Counted from the stretch's first letter, positions 51,763 to 62,264 are shown. The stretch: 64,000 bases of DNA from Pontibacter vulgaris (GCF_022758145.1 NZ_JAJVDH010000006.1:248001-312000); one strand, 5' to 3'. Numbers and translations: made by a program. Notes: generated from the sequence alone by a model not told the origin.

Positions 51763-51907
51763 TTCCGCAGTTCTTTTAAATCTAACTATATTACTGGCAG
51801 CCTCTTAGTATAAAGTATACCTGCCAGCTATTTATGCAAAGTTAGCCTGCGCTGTAACAGAAATGAATGACATTTGATAGGAAATACGCTTGACATTTAT
51901 CAAGCCC

Positions 51908-52483
51908 TTATTTGGCAGATTGCTTTCGGATGCGGCTTAAGGTTTCGGGCGTAACACCCAGGTAGGAGGCAATAAGATTTAGCGGCACCTGCTGCACGAT
52001 GTAAGGATATTGCTCCAGCAAGCGATTATACTTTGCTTCGGCAGTTAAGCCTACTGTACTCTCCACGCGCCGCTGCAAAGCTATGTAAGCATTCTGATAC
52101 AACAACCGGATATAGGTTTCATACTTCGGAACTTCTGCCAGTAAATGCTGGTGCTGTTCGCGGTCAATTAACAGGAGTTCACAATCTTCAAGCGCCTCTA
52201 TGTTTAGGTTTGATGGCTCCAGTGTAAAAAAGCTATAAAGATCTGCTATCCACCATCCTTCAAATGCAAACTGAATAACATGCTGGCCACCTTTTGAATC
52301 CGTAGAATAAGAGTATAAAGCGCCTTTCTCAACAAAAGCCAGCCGGTTGCATACATCGCCTTCCTGCAACAGGAATTGCCTCTTTTTAAGCTTTTTAGGT
52401 GTGAAATAACTTCTGCATACCTGCAGCTCCTGCCCCGTTGCAGACACCTTTTCTTGAATGGATTTTAAAAGCAATTCAGGCAT
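51908..52483 (-). CDS. Crp/Fnr family transcriptional regulator
   Basis: The 191-residue protein has a cNMP-binding-like N-terminal domain (FLLQEGDVCNRLAFVEKGAL) and a C-terminal HTH (VPLNLIASYLGVTPETLSRIR). It is a paralogue of the regulator at 3269 and shares the IASYxGxxPExLSRIR recognition helix. It lies between the cation diffusion facilitator gene and the YgiD-like gene on the same strand. The sensed signal is unknown; many such Bacteroidota proteins respond to oxidative or nitrosative stress. Confidence 0.85.
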   Translation of the reverse strand: MPELLLKSIQEKVSATGQELQVCRSYFTPKKLKKRQFLLQEGDVCNRLAFVEKGALYSYSTDSKGGQHVIQFAFEGWWIADLYSFFTLEPSNLNIEALEDCELLLIDREQHQHLLAEVPKYETYIRLLYQNAYIALQRRVESTVGLTAEAKYNRLLEQYPYIVQQVPLNLIASYLGVTPETLSRIRKQSAK

Positions 52484-52533
52484 ACTAAATTATACTTGGA
52501 GTAAGTCTTTGACCTGGCGTGATATGCCTCTAT

Positions 52534-53421
52534 TTATTGCTCCGTACTTTTATCTTCTGCCGGCTCCACATGTATCAAAACCTGGCCGATTTCCGGAATT
52601 TCTTCAACCAGTCTGTCCTGTACTTTATGGGCTATGTCGTGCCCCTGTCTGACAGTAATATCTGCATCTACCAGCACATGCAGGTCTACGAGGTATTTCA
52701 TACCGGCTTTTCGGATAAAGCATTTCTCGGTGCCTGCTACGCCCTCTACATTTTCCGACACCTGCCTCACTATAAGTATAAGGTCATCATGTAAATGTTC
52801 ATCCATAATTTCGCCGAGTGCGGGCCTGAATATTTGATAGCAGTTGTAAAGTATAAACCCGGAGGCAAAAAGAGCTGCCCAGTCATCGGCTGCTTCGTAA
52901 CCTTTGCCAAGGTATAAGGCTAATGATATACCTATAAATGCCGCAACAGAGGTAATGGCATCGCTCCTATGGTGCCATGCATCTGCTCTAAGTGAGGAGC
53001 TGTTGGTTTCTTTGCTTCTTTTAATTACAATTCTATAAGAAATCTCTTTCCAGATTATAATTCCTCCGAGCACAACTAAGGTAAAGGGCTTTGGCAAAGC
53101 ATGCGGTGTTCGTATATTCTGGATGCTTTCGTAGGCAATAACTGTGGCTGACGTAATTAAAAACCCAACAACTATAAAAGTAACCAGAGGCTCGATGCGG
53201 CCGTGCCCGTAAGGGTGGTTTTCATCAGCTGGCCGGCTGGAATATTTAAGTCCGAATAAAACCAGAAGCGACGAAAAAATATCCGCTGTAGATTCGATCG
53301 CATCAGCTATTAAGGCATAGGAGTTTCCGAAAAAGCCTGCCAGCCATTTAATAATAGCTAAACTCGCATTACCTATTATACTAAAATAGGTTGCTTTTAT
53401 GGCTGTCTGCTCTTTCGTCAT
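52534..53421 (-). CDS. Cation diffusion facilitator transporter
   Basis: This 295-residue protein has five to six transmembrane helices. The metal-site helices carry ALIADAIESTADIFSSLLVL (helix 2, with the D-x-x-x-D pair) and SLRADAWHHRSDAITSVAAF (helix 5, HHRSD in place of the family HxxxD). The cytoplasmic C-terminal domain (about 210-295) has the CDF cupredoxin-like DEHLHDDLI, YLVDLHVLVDADITV and GQVLIHVEP. CDF proteins export Zn2+, Mn2+ or related ions in exchange for protons. The exact ion is unclear. Confidence 0.92.
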   Translation of the reverse strand: MTKEQTAIKATYFSIIGNASLAIIKWLAGFFGNSYALIADAIESTADIFSSLLVLFGLKYSSRPADENHPYGHGRIEPLVTFIVVGFLITSATVIAYESIQNIRTPHALPKPFTLVVLGGIIIWKEISYRIVIKRSKETNSSSLRADAWHHRSDAITSVAAFIGISLALYLGKGYEAADDWAALFASGFILYNCYQIFRPALGEIMDEHLHDDLILIVRQVSENVEGVAGTEKCFIRKAGMKYLVDLHVLVDADITVRQGHDIAHKVQDRLVEEIPEIGQVLIHVEPAEDKSTEQ

Positions 53422-53574
53422 CTCTCGGAGTATGTATAAATCATTAGACCATAAAGGTACATCTTTTACTATTTTAATTCTTTAACCGTTTTACCCAGAA
53501 AAAATTAATTAAAAGACCTTATAAGATGTTAGCGAAATTACTTTGTAGCTTTTAGAATGAACACAGCTTACTTT

Positions 53575-53623
53575 AGAAAACAAAAAGCCGCTTTACGTAA
53601 ATAAAAGCGGCTTTTTGTTTTCT
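53575..53623. terminator. Perfect 20-bp stem terminator
   Basis: Arms 53575-53594 and 53604-53623 pair perfectly (AACAAAAAGCCGCTTT in the 5' arm) around a 9-nt loop and end in a T-rich tract. It lies between the CDF and SDR genes on the minus strand and terminates the SDR transcript. Confidence 0.9.
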
Positions 53624-53659
53624 GTAAATATTTAAAAATCGCCATTAGGCGATCTGGGT

Positions 53660-54376
53660 TTATGGATTGGTAGAGAAGATACTGGCTTCTTTCACAAATA
53701 CCCTTCTGTTCAATTTTAGCTGCGCAATGATGAGTTCTGCAAAATCTTCCGGGTGCATAACACGTTCCGGATCTCCGGTTATCAGGTTGGCACTTTGAGC
53801 AAGCTCTGTTACAATAGTGCTCGGCGCCAGCGCAGTTACCCGTATGTTATGCTTGCGTACTTCCTGCATCAAACTTTCTGACAAACCAAAAACAGCAAAT
53901 TTTGAGGCGCTGTAAGCACTGGTTACCGGGCTACCAGACTTACCTGCCGTAGAAGAAATATTAATGATATCGCCGGTTTGTCGCTCGATCATTTGCGGCA
54001 ATACAGCACGGGTAGTATAATATACTCCGAATACATTTACTCTTACCTGCTGCTCCCATACTTCAGGCTCCAGTTCCAGAAATTTACCAAAAGTAGCTGT
54101 GCCGGCATTGTTGATCAGGATGTCAATTGGCCCCAGCTCTGCTTGTACTTTTGCAACAGCAGCTTCAACCTCTGCCCTGTTACTCACATCAGCAGTTGCA
54201 AATGCAGCTTTTACGCCCAAAGCAGCTACTTCATCTGCCACGGCTTTAACATCTTTTTCAGTACGGGCTACCAAACCAACATGCACACCTTCCTGGGCAA
54301 GGGCAATTGCCACTGCTTTACCAATTCCTTTGCCTGCGCCGGTTACCAACGCCACTTTATCTTTTAATGATTGCAT
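53660..54376 (-). CDS. Short-chain dehydrogenase/reductase (FabG-like)
   Basis: The 238-residue protein has the NAD(P)-binding glycine motif [11 protein letters not shown] (about residues 14-24), the structural NNAG (about 88), catalytic Ser in INISSTAG, and the YSASK pair (Tyr and Lys of the active site). Arg in GLVARTEKD suggests NADP(H). It belongs to the FabG/3-oxoacyl-ACP-reductase-like group, but the substrate cannot be assigned without other context. It is separated from the CDF gene by the perfect terminator. The ATG start fits the family. Confidence 0.92.
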   Translation of the reverse strand: MQSLKDKVALVTGAGKGIGKAVAIALAQEGVHVGLVARTEKDVKAVADEVAALGVKAAFATADVSNRAEVEAAVAKVQAELGPIDILINNAGTATFGKFLELEPEVWEQQVRVNVFGVYYTTRAVLPQMIERQTGDIINISSTAGKSGSPVTSAYSASKFAVFGLSESLMQEVRKHNIRVTALAPSTIVTELAQSANLITGDPERVMHPEDFAELIIAQLKLNRRVFVKEASIFSTNP

Positions 54377-54499
54377 CTTTATCTATTCTTAAAAATTATA
54401 GTTCACAAAAGTAGGTATGTACATCGATTTCATACGCATTACCCGGCTGGTAATATTGGGTTCAAGTATAAAACACACTGTTTGAGAAAGCAAAAATAA

Positions 54500-55414
54500 C
54501 TAAGAAAGTGCTTGCGGTGCTGGCCCACCAGCTGGTTTCGTTTTGTCTGCAGGAAGCGGCATATACTCTTGGTTATCTGTAGGTGGCAGCAGTATTCTGC
54601 CCTCTTTCCAGTCTGACTTAGCCTGCTCTATTCTTTCTTTTCTGGAAGAAACAAAGTTCCACCAGATAAAGCGTTCCCCAAGCGGCTCACCTCCCAGCAA
54701 CATTAGTGTGGTTTGTTCTTTTGCAAGTATAAGCGGGTCATTTCCTTTGTTAAATACGAGCATCTGACCTACTGTATAAGTATGGCCTGCTACTTCTATA
54801 CTTCCTTTAGCTACATACAAGCCCCGTTCAGTATGCTCCTTTGGCAGCCCGAATCGTGCTCCCTTATTAAGTACAACATGCAGGTAAAATAAAGGCGAAT
54901 GTGTTTTAACATCGTTTCTTAACCCGTAAGCATCCCCTGCAATCAATCTCATCCATACACCAGTTTCTGTAAATATGGGCAAATGCTCTGGCTTATAATT
55001 GTTAAATGCCGGAGCGGCCTCTTCATCTTTCTCGGGCAGGGCTACCCAGGTCTGTATCATTTCCAGGTTACCACCGGCAAGGGCTGCCGGGTCTTCGAAG
55101 CGCTCTGAATGCGCAATTCCGCGGCCGGCAGTCATCCAGTTCACCTCTCCCGGACGAATTACCTGCTCTACCCCCAGGCTGTCGCGGTGCGTTACCTGCC
55201 CGCCAAACAAGTAACTTACTGTAGACAAACCTATATGCGGATGCGGGAGAACATCCATAGAATGTACTAAGTCTGGTTGCACCTCTACCGGGCCGGCATG
55301 ATCCATAAAAATAAACGGGCCTACCATCCTGCGCAACCGAAAAGGAAGTATACGGCGCACATCCATTCCGGGAGCAAGAGAGGCCTTACGCGCTTCAATT
55401 ACTATATCCAGCAT
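54500..55414 (-). CDS. Pirin-family protein
   Basis: This 304-residue protein shows the pirin bicupin: GPFIFMDHAGPVEV, HPHIGLSTVSYLFGGQVTHRDS with metal-binding His residues, NWMTAGRGIAHSER and, in the second cupin, PLFYLHVVLNKGARFGLP. Pirins bind iron; bacterial members include quercetinases and redox regulators. Both are possible. The tail ends PAGGPAPQALS. It lies 123 nt upstream of the SDR gene and may share its transcript. Confidence 0.9.
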   Translation of the reverse strand: MLDIVIEARKASLAPGMDVRRILPFRLRRMVGPFIFMDHAGPVEVQPDLVHSMDVLPHPHIGLSTVSYLFGGQVTHRDSLGVEQVIRPGEVNWMTAGRGIAHSERFEDPAALAGGNLEMIQTWVALPEKDEEAAPAFNNYKPEHLPIFTETGVWMRLIAGDAYGLRNDVKTHSPLFYLHVVLNKGARFGLPKEHTERGLYVAKGSIEVAGHTYTVGQMLVFNKGNDPLILAKEQTTLMLLGGEPLGERFIWWNFVSSRKERIEQAKSDWKEGRILLPPTDNQEYMPLPADKTKPAGGPAPQALS

Positions 55415-55582
55415 ATATTACTTTTAATTTCTTCTGCTTTAAAACGAAAATAAGAGCTTATCGGGCTATAGTTTTATGGGATATGTAAAGTATAAATCAG
55501 ATTACTGCAATTTGAAATGAGAAAGAATTACTGCTGTAAAGTTATACTTCTGAGATAAAAAAATAGATAATACGTTGGCTTG

Positions 55583-56695
55583 TCAGGCTTTAAAGTATAC
55601 TTTAAACTCTGTTCCTTCGTCTTGTTTAGAATTTACTTCAATGTATGCGCCGGCATTATCAATAATTCTTTTAATGATGTATAACCCGATTCCGGAACCT
55701 TCAACATGATCGTGAAAGCGTTTGAACATCGTAAAAAGCTGTTCCTGGTTTCGTTGGCTCATACCTAAGCCGTTATCTTTAACCACAAGCACAACCCATT
55801 CTTTTTCCCTGAATGTTTTCACCTCAATTTTGCAATCACAGTTCATAGACCTATACTTGATCGCGTTGCTTAGCAGGTTATATAAAATGCTGCGAAAGTT
55901 TTTGCGGGAAAATTTAAGGGATTTAACCTCGAAATCTATTACCACCTCGCAGGGTAATTTAAACTGATCGAATAAGAAGTCCACATCAGCCTTTATATCT
56001 TCAAAAACAGCCACAACATCTACTGTCTCTTCATTGTTTTCCTCTTCTAAACTTCGTTGCAGGCGGCTAATGGTTGTTAAATCCTCTATCGTAGTTTTAA
56101 AACGCTGCACCGAATTTAGAATATGACCGACAAGTTCCTCAAGTTCAGAATCGTTGATAGCTTTTTTATCAAATAAGTGTGAAAGACGTTGGATCAGACC
56201 TTCGATATTAAGAATAGGCGCTTTCAGATCATGCGAAGCAGTATAAATAAAATTATCAAGGTCTTTGTTGGTTGAGGTTAACTCCTCATTTTTTTTTGAG
56301 ATAGTTTCCTCTATAATCTTCTTATCTGTCAGGTCTTTGGTAACTTTCGTAAACCCGATCAGCTCGCCTTTATCATTGTATATAGCAGTTAGCGCCACAC
56401 CGGCCCAGAATAGTGAACCGTCTTTTTTTCGGCGCAACCCTTCATGTTCAAAATGTCCTTCTCTTTTTGTGGCTTCTAATTGTTCCTGTGGCTTTCCCAG
56501 TTGCTGGTCTTCTTCGGTGAAAAGCATACCGTAATATTTGCCAATTACATCCTGTTTGGTAAAACCCTTCATCCGCTCTGCTCCCTCATTCCAGGATACA
56601 ATTTTGCCATCTACATCTATGGCAAAAATGGCATATTCTTTCACCTGCTTAATGAAATTGGATGCTATCTTATCTTTAATAAAGTTTGAATTCAT
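55583..56695 (-). CDS. PAS-domain sensor histidine kinase
   Basis: The 370-residue cytoplasmic kinase has a PAS domain (residues ~10-125: YAIFAIDVDGKIVSWNEGAERMKG and a PAC part FTKVTKDLTDKK), a short coiled coil, HisKA with the phospho-His in YTASHDLKAPILNIEGL (about residue 157) and HATPase_c (N box LLSNAIKYRS, G1 VKDNGLGMS, G2 GSGIGLYIIKRI). No membrane helices are present, so it senses an internal signal such as redox or light through PAS. It is divergent from a single-domain response regulator at 56986 with 290 nt between. Confidence 0.92.
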   Translation of the reverse strand: MNSNFIKDKIASNFIKQVKEYAIFAIDVDGKIVSWNEGAERMKGFTKQDVIGKYYGMLFTEEDQQLGKPQEQLEATKREGHFEHEGLRRKKDGSLFWAGVALTAIYNDKGELIGFTKVTKDLTDKKIIEETISKKNEELTSTNKDLDNFIYTASHDLKAPILNIEGLIQRLSHLFDKKAINDSELEELVGHILNSVQRFKTTIEDLTTISRLQRSLEEENNEETVDVVAVFEDIKADVDFLFDQFKLPCEVVIDFEVKSLKFSRKNFRSILYNLLSNAIKYRSMNCDCKIEVKTFREKEWVVLVVKDNGLGMSQRNQEQLFTMFKRFHDHVEGSGIGLYIIKRIIDNAGAYIEVNSKQDEGTEFKVYFKA

Positions 56696-56985
56696 GATGT
56701 AGCCTTAGTAAATGTATACTTTAGCGAAATGCTCCCCGCTATATTAAAAACCTGAAAAGTTAAATCCGGTTAATCGTTAAAATTGAGTTGCCAGAAATTG
56801 CACTTTTGAAGCTAACGCAAAACGATTACAGAAGTTAGTAATATCCTATTTGTTAACGCATGCGGACCCAAGGGGTATTATACGGCATTTCCGGGTATTG
56901 AATAAGTATTAACGCAATGCGAGCTATTTTTAAACCTACTCTCAGAAAGCAACGTTACTAGCAGCACTAAAAACTACATTTATTG

Positions 56986-57435
56986 ATGGCTAATAAGTTA
57001 AAAGAGGTTTTAATAATAGACGATGACATGACAGCTAATTATCTGAACGAACGTATCGTAACCGAACTGCAAATTGCTGATCATGTCAAGATCCTGACAA
57101 ATGGTAAAGATGGGCTGGACTATATTTTAGAAAAATGTGCAGATAATAAAGAAACCTGTCCGGAGCTTATTATACTTGATCATTTTATGCCTTTAATGGA
57201 CGGATTAGAATTAATGGAAACACTGCATAAATCCGGAAAATTAGAAAATATGCGAGCGGTTTTCCTTCTGCTAGCCATCCATACAAATATAAAAGACCTG
57301 AAAAGATTTAAAATGCTGGGAGTTCAGGAATTCACAAATAAGCCATTATCAAGAGAAAAATTACTTGAGTCTTACCAAAAGTATTGGGCTGACGATACTG
57401 TTAAAGATCATACTTTACCTGAACCAAACTTTTAA
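56986..57435 (+). CDS. Single-domain response regulator (Rcp1-like)
   Basis: From the ATG at 56986 the protein has 149 residues; the TTG at 56983 adds only one. It is a lone receiver domain: acidic cluster LIIDDDMTANY, phospho-acceptor Asp in LIILDHFMPLMDG, and K in FTNKPLSREKL. Such CheY/Rcp1-like regulators act by protein contact. The divergent PAS kinase at 55583 is its probable partner. The 'DDD' pocket and MPLMDG are intact, so it should be phosphorylated. Confidence 0.9.
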   Translation: MANKLKEVLIIDDDMTANYLNERIVTELQIADHVKILTNGKDGLDYILEKCADNKETCPELIILDHFMPLMDGLELMETLHKSGKLENMRAVFLLLAIHTNIKDLKRFKMLGVQEFTNKPLSREKLLESYQKYWADDTVKDHTLPEPNF

Positions 57436-57557
57436 TCAGCATTTAATTTTTAAGGAATATTAAGGCACTTACCTATTCTATTGAACAGTGCTATGTAATG
57501 CTATTCATGCATCGCCATACTCTGATTAACAGGCAAGTATAAATATTAGAAGCTCTG

Positions 57558-59324
57558 CTAAATAACCAGCCTAACGCCACCCAATTCCTGTAAGCCATAT
57601 GGGAAGCGATTGCCGGGCGAGCCAATAAACATGAAATTTTTCGGGATGCCCCACTTATAGGAGAGCCGCTGAATCAGCTCTGGCCCGAAATGTCCTCTGA
57701 TAATAATAAAATCGACCACCAATTCCGGGTAAGCCAGATCCAATACTTCTACCTCGTGCATTAATCTTTTAGGAGGCTCCTCTCCCTCCTGCAACACGTT
57801 TACAATTTTGAGCCGGTTAGTATGCTCATTGTCTACTATGTAGCGCATTACCTTATTTATGTTGGCGATGTTATCACCCTTGGTAAAAAACACAAACTCC
57901 TGCGACCTGATAGTTTGGATAAGACGCAATGTGGCGTAGGATTTAAAAGGCAGAATTTTCTTAAGGGGCCGCTCTACCTGCTGCAGAACATAAGCAAGTA
58001 CACTGAGCAACTCAATCCGGTATAGCATGATAAAAACCACTGAAACCGTAGGTATAAAATACTTAAGAAAAACCCAGACATAAGCCGGGTTAAGAAGGGC
58101 GTTACCTAATAAAGCAGCCAGAACAGCAGATATAGCTATGAAGAGGACCATGCCGGAAGCTCTTACCGGACGAGGAAGGCGGTTTCTGCGCAACTTAAGT
58201 AAGATATTACCAAAACCGAATAAGGCCATAACCGACAGAAAAGATATAGTATAAACGCCGGCCAAAGCACCAATGTCACCCTTGGTAATAAGCAGAATAG
58301 AAACACATAACAGAAAAAAACTTATCATGATCAGGTAAGCAGATCCTCTTTTATTTGTAGCCAGCAGGAACTGAGGAAGGCATCGGTCCAGTGTCATGCG
58401 TTGTACTAAGCCCGTTACACCAACATAGGAGGTTAAAACTGCCCCGCTTAGCACCATGGCTGCATTAACAGAAACAAGTACAGCTAACCAGTTGCCCCCG
58501 GCTACTTCGCCCATATAAGCAAGTAAAGCAGTCTGGTTCTCGGCCACAGCGGCCATAGGTATGATGGCAATAGCCAGAAAAGCTGTTAATGGGTTAAAAA
58601 TTGTAACAGCCAGCCACATATTGCGCAGTGTTTTCGGAAATACGCCGGGCGCCTGCTCTTCTACAAAGTTTGCAGAGCTCTCAAAACCAGAAATACCCAG
58701 CATAGCGGCTGCAAATCCAAAAAACAGGGCCTTCCAGATACTACCTTCCAAGGGCTGGTTATAATTGAGTGTAAGTGTGTCAAACCCATGGTTGAACAAA
58801 AAGAAAAACCCCACAATTACCAAAAGCGATAGCGTGGAAATATGTGTTATGAAAATAATAATCGCGACAATGGAGGACTCACCAATACCCATAATTGTTA
58901 ATCCCATAAAAAAAGCCAGCAACCCGATTGTGGCATATAAAATGGGTAACCCTTCCCATAGATGATGCACATAGTGCATGGCCTCGCTGGCCGAGATAAC
59001 GGCTGTGGCCATGTAAGAAAGCAAAGTCAGGCAGGCAGCTAAAGACGCCGTGGTTTTGCTGGTTGTATTGAGCAGCGCATTATAAGCTCCCCCATTTAGT
59101 GGCAGTGCTCCCACCACTTCTCCGTAAATGCTCCGGAACAGAAACAGAACTCCCCCTACCATTAAAAGTGCCACCCAGGCATACTGGCCAGAATAGATAA
59201 TAGCAAGTGCAGACACATACAAACAGGAAGAGGTAATATCGTTCCCGCATATAGCAGTGGCTGCCAGTTCTTTCAGTTTAGGATGATGCGTTGGCGAAAC
59301 GGAATTGGAAGTATCCTGCTGCAT
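57558..59324 (-). CDS. APC-superfamily permease
   Basis: This 588-residue protein has about 12 transmembrane helices (about residues 25-460) with the APC hallmark near the start (GNDITSSCLYVSALAI) and GAYNALLNTTSKTTASLAACL in helix 3. A hydrophilic C-terminal domain of about 110 residues follows (NINKVMRYIVDNEHTNRLKIV, LAYPELVVDFIIIRGHFGPEL), which resembles a regulatory domain rather than a transporter helix. APC proteins import amino acids or amines. The substrate is undefined. Its stop is 123 nt from the response regulator gene, and the two are convergent. Confidence 0.85.
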   Translation of the reverse strand: MQQDTSNSVSPTHHPKLKELAATAICGNDITSSCLYVSALAIIYSGQYAWVALLMVGGVLFLFRSIYGEVVGALPLNGGAYNALLNTTSKTTASLAACLTLLSYMATAVISASEAMHYVHHLWEGLPILYATIGLLAFFMGLTIMGIGESSIVAIIIFITHISTLSLLVIVGFFFLFNHGFDTLTLNYNQPLEGSIWKALFFGFAAAMLGISGFESSANFVEEQAPGVFPKTLRNMWLAVTIFNPLTAFLAIAIIPMAAVAENQTALLAYMGEVAGGNWLAVLVSVNAAMVLSGAVLTSYVGVTGLVQRMTLDRCLPQFLLATNKRGSAYLIMISFFLLCVSILLITKGDIGALAGVYTISFLSVMALFGFGNILLKLRRNRLPRPVRASGMVLFIAISAVLAALLGNALLNPAYVWVFLKYFIPTVSVVFIMLYRIELLSVLAYVLQQVERPLKKILPFKSYATLRLIQTIRSQEFVFFTKGDNIANINKVMRYIVDNEHTNRLKIVNVLQEGEEPPKRLMHEVEVLDLAYPELVVDFIIIRGHFGPELIQRLSYKWGIPKNFMFIGSPGNRFPYGLQELGGVRLVI

Positions 59325-59708
59325 ATATCTGTTTTAGAAATGTTAAGCAGTATACGCACTAGTATAATGGTGTTGTTGTATAAGTATGACCAGTTAAAAA
59401 GTAAAATGACCAACTATATCCATAGAACAATAACGGGGACGAGGGCTTACTTCCACATGGTTCCCCTTGCTATACTTTAACCCAACCACATAAGCTATTA
59501 TTTTACTAGAGTAGTATAAGTATGGAGAATGCCTATTTCCTGGAGCTTATTATTTTTTTAATTTTTTTTACTGAATACGTAACCTTACTGTTAACGGCAC
59601 CGTAAAAGAACATGGCTAAAAGTTGAAAAGTTTTTTATAAAACTGATCATAAACAAGAAAAGGCTCCCAGACGGGGAGCCTTTTCTTGTTTATACCTATA
59701 AGCAAAGT
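59325..59708. other. Intergenic region with strong terminator, no gene
   Basis: 384 nt without a supported gene. It contains the promoter area of the APC permease gene (start 59324) and the terminator at 59649-59693 for the gene ending at 59709. Confidence 0.6.
59649..59693. terminator. Perfect 20-bp stem terminator
   Basis: Arms 59649-59668 (AAACAAGAAAAGGCTCCC in the 5' arm) and 59674-59693 pair perfectly around a 5-nt loop, followed by T-rich sequence on the minus side. It ends the serine hydrolase transcript at 59709. Confidence 0.9.
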
Positions 59709-60947
59709 TTAGTTTACAGAAGTATGTTGATCTTTGCTGTGGGTTTCAGTAGCAGCCATGTTCTCAGGCTGAGCCGGGTAGAGAAAATTCTGAACATCCT
59801 TTAAATGCCTCAGGCTACCATTAGGCAGATTGCTTAAAACAATCAGGGCGCTATGGTCTTTAGGATTTCGCAGCAAGTAGGTAGTATAACCGTGCCATAA
59901 ACCTGCATGGTACACAACAGTATCGCCGCTCTCCAGCTGTTTAATACGCCAACCAAAACCATAATCTTCTTTTCTATTCTTATCGGTGCGGGAGCCGGTA
60001 AATGCTTCTTTCAGAGTTTCGTGTTTAACTAATTTGTCTGTATACAGCGCTTGGTCCCATTTATATAAATCTTCTACAGTAGAAAAAACGCCTTTATCAC
60101 CTAATACTGTATCTAAATAATCAGAGGTCCGCATTTGCCTGCCTCCGGTGTGGCCGGTAGCAATTGGCCCTGTTAATGCCGCCATATTCTTACTGAAAGT
60201 GAAGGTGTGCTTCATTTGTAAAGGCCTAAAGATATTGGCTTGCATAAAATTGGCAAATGGCATACCCGAAACTTTTTCTACAATAGAAGCCAGTAAAAAG
60301 TAGCCCGTATTGCTGTAATTAAAACGTGCATTTGGCTGTAAATAAGTTTTAGGCTTGTGTACCGCCATAAGATTCAGGACATCATTGTTGGTGATATCAA
60401 TGTTACGGTTTGGCCAGAGCTCATCGCTGAAGTAAGTATAATTAGGCAAACCGGACCGATGGGTAAGCAACTGTCGAATGGTAATGCCTTTGTAAGGGAA
60501 ATCGGGGAAAAACTGCTGCACACTATCGTCGTATTGAAGCTTCCCTCTTTCCTGCAGCATCATAATTGCCATAGCCGTAAATTGTTTCGATACGGAGGCT
60601 AACTGAAAAGCTGTCTCTGTAGTTAGCGTATCTTTCCGGTAAAAATCGGCATAGCCAAAAGCACCTTTGTAAATTACCTTATCATACTTGGTAACCAGCA
60701 CCGTTCCGTTGAAACCCTTACGCTTATGTAAGTGATAGAAAATAGAATCAAGCTGGCTTCCCAGCTTTTTGGCGCTCGCAGCTGTAAACGAAGCAGGAAC
60801 AGCAACGCGCTGCCTGTTTTCCTTTTTGGTAAATAACTTTTTTATTTGATCATGCTTTTCTGTTCCAGGGCAAGCTGTAAGGAACAGACAAAAAACAGAT
60901 GCTATTACACATCTAAGAGATATATAGTGTATTCTAAGAAAGGCCAT
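59709..60947 (-). CDS. Serine hydrolase, beta-lactamase-like lipoprotein
   Basis: I take the ATG at 60947 (412 residues) rather than 60965, because it gives a better lipoprotein signal (IASVFCLFLTACPG, lipobox LTAC). The SxxK motif is SVSKQF (about residue 117), the second motif is YSN in FNYSNTGYFLL, and the third is a relaxed HAG in YHAGLWHGY. The family includes class C beta-lactamases, DD-peptidases and esterases. Outer-membrane or inner-membrane anchoring is expected. It is a distant paralogue of the gene at 2010. Confidence 0.85.
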   Translation of the reverse strand: MAFLRIHYISLRCVIASVFCLFLTACPGTEKHDQIKKLFTKKENRQRVAVPASFTAASAKKLGSQLDSIFYHLHKRKGFNGTVLVTKYDKVIYKGAFGYADFYRKDTLTTETAFQLASVSKQFTAMAIMMLQERGKLQYDDSVQQFFPDFPYKGITIRQLLTHRSGLPNYTYFSDELWPNRNIDITNNDVLNLMAVHKPKTYLQPNARFNYSNTGYFLLASIVEKVSGMPFANFMQANIFRPLQMKHTFTFSKNMAALTGPIATGHTGGRQMRTSDYLDTVLGDKGVFSTVEDLYKWDQALYTDKLVKHETLKEAFTGSRTDKNRKEDYGFGWRIKQLESGDTVVYHAGLWHGYTTYLLRNPKDHSALIVLSNLPNGSLRHLKDVQNFLYPAQPENMAATETHSKDQHTSVN

Positions 60948-61210
60948 ACCAAAAACTACCAACACAATTCCAGCTCTAAATATACTTTATCTACTGAAGC
61001 ATACTTTAGCAAAATGAAAAAATACTTTTTACAAAGACAAACCATACCCGTAACCAAAAGGGTTCATACTCATTTAAATTATTGGTATAACGTAAATTTA
61101 TACTAGCCCAGGGGCAGACATAGTAGAGCATGCTACTGTTTGTTCCAATAAAACCTACATAGGCTCAAATAAGTTAAAGCAGCAAATCCTTAACGGTCTT
61201 CCTATGATGT

Positions 61211-62050
61211 TTATTTGAATCTGATTACGGCTACCACTGGTAAATGGTCTGAGGCGTATCTTTCTGGTATTACTTTATGTAAAACTACTTTATAAGGCAA
61301 TTCTTTCTTAAAGGCAATAAAATCAATGATTTTATTGGGAATATCCTGCGGAAAACTGGCTTCACAATTACGGAGGCAGGTGCGTGTAAATGCCTTATCT
61401 AATTCGTCAATTGCGTAGCTTTCAGGTTCAGCGTTAAAATCGCCGGCAACAATAAACGGCACAGTTTCTTTAGCTGCAATCGCATTAATCATACTTACTT
61501 GCTGTACCCGGTTGTCGGCGCTAAGCACATCCAAGTGGGTACTGCCGAAGCAGATTACCTCACCACCAGGTAAAGTAATTCTGGCTTTTGTAAGCACGCG
61601 ATCCTCAGCTTCCGGGTTATCTTCTTCAGGCAAAGGTATAACTGCGGTTTCCGTAAGCGGATATTTCGACAGAATAGCCACACCATATTGTCCGCCATCA
61701 TAATCAATTGCTCTGCCAAAGAAAACGTGCATATCAAGCTTCTCAGCAATAACTTCAGCCTGGTTAACTTTACCGGAACGTGCCAGATTTACATCTACCT
61801 CCTGCAGGGCAACCAGATCAGGATTCTCATTTCTGATAACTTTCACTATTGCATCAATATCTACGGCACCGTTTCTTCCGTGGCTTGGCGGATTAGCGTG
61901 CCGTATATTGTAGGTCATTACCTTAACCTGTTTTAACTTTCTGGTGGTTGCAACGGAGGCCGTTCTGCCTGAAGAAAGCTTATCAGAGCAGGCTGACAAA
62001 AGCGTTAAAAGCATTAGTATAGTTAAACTGCTAGAAATTGTTCTTTTCAT
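61211..62050 (-). CDS. Endonuclease/exonuclease/phosphatase-family lipoprotein
   Basis: The 279-residue protein has a lipoprotein signal (LMLLTLLSAC, Cys about residue 21) and an EEP fold: VMTYNIRHANPPSHG, PDLVALQEVD with the metal-binding Glu, GDFNAEP, and SDHLPVVAVIRFK with the catalytic His. Substrates in this superfamily range from nucleic acids to phosphoinositides and phosphodiesters; export and the lipid anchor favour a small-molecule or nucleic-acid scavenging role. It stands alone on the minus strand. Confidence 0.9.
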   Translation of the reverse strand: MKRTISSSLTILMLLTLLSACSDKLSSGRTASVATTRKLKQVKVMTYNIRHANPPSHGRNGAVDIDAIVKVIRNENPDLVALQEVDVNLARSGKVNQAEVIAEKLDMHVFFGRAIDYDGGQYGVAILSKYPLTETAVIPLPEEDNPEAEDRVLTKARITLPGGEVICFGSTHLDVLSADNRVQQVSMINAIAAKETVPFIVAGDFNAEPESYAIDELDKAFTRTCLRNCEASFPQDIPNKIIDFIAFKKELPYKVVLHKVIPERYASDHLPVVAVIRFK

Positions 62051-62264
62051 GGTAGGAGAATTATGAACAAAAAGATGAAGCGATAATGTACTTAAAAAAA
62101 ATTATACAGCTACTATAGCGCTTTAAGGGTTCTTTATATTTTGTATAAAAGCTAAAAACGGATTAACTGCTTTTCGTGAACAGGATTTGCTATATTTAAA
62201 ACATCCTTTATTGCAAAGGCAATTACTTGCCGCCATTAAGTATAGCTAAAGCATTCCGCCCTAT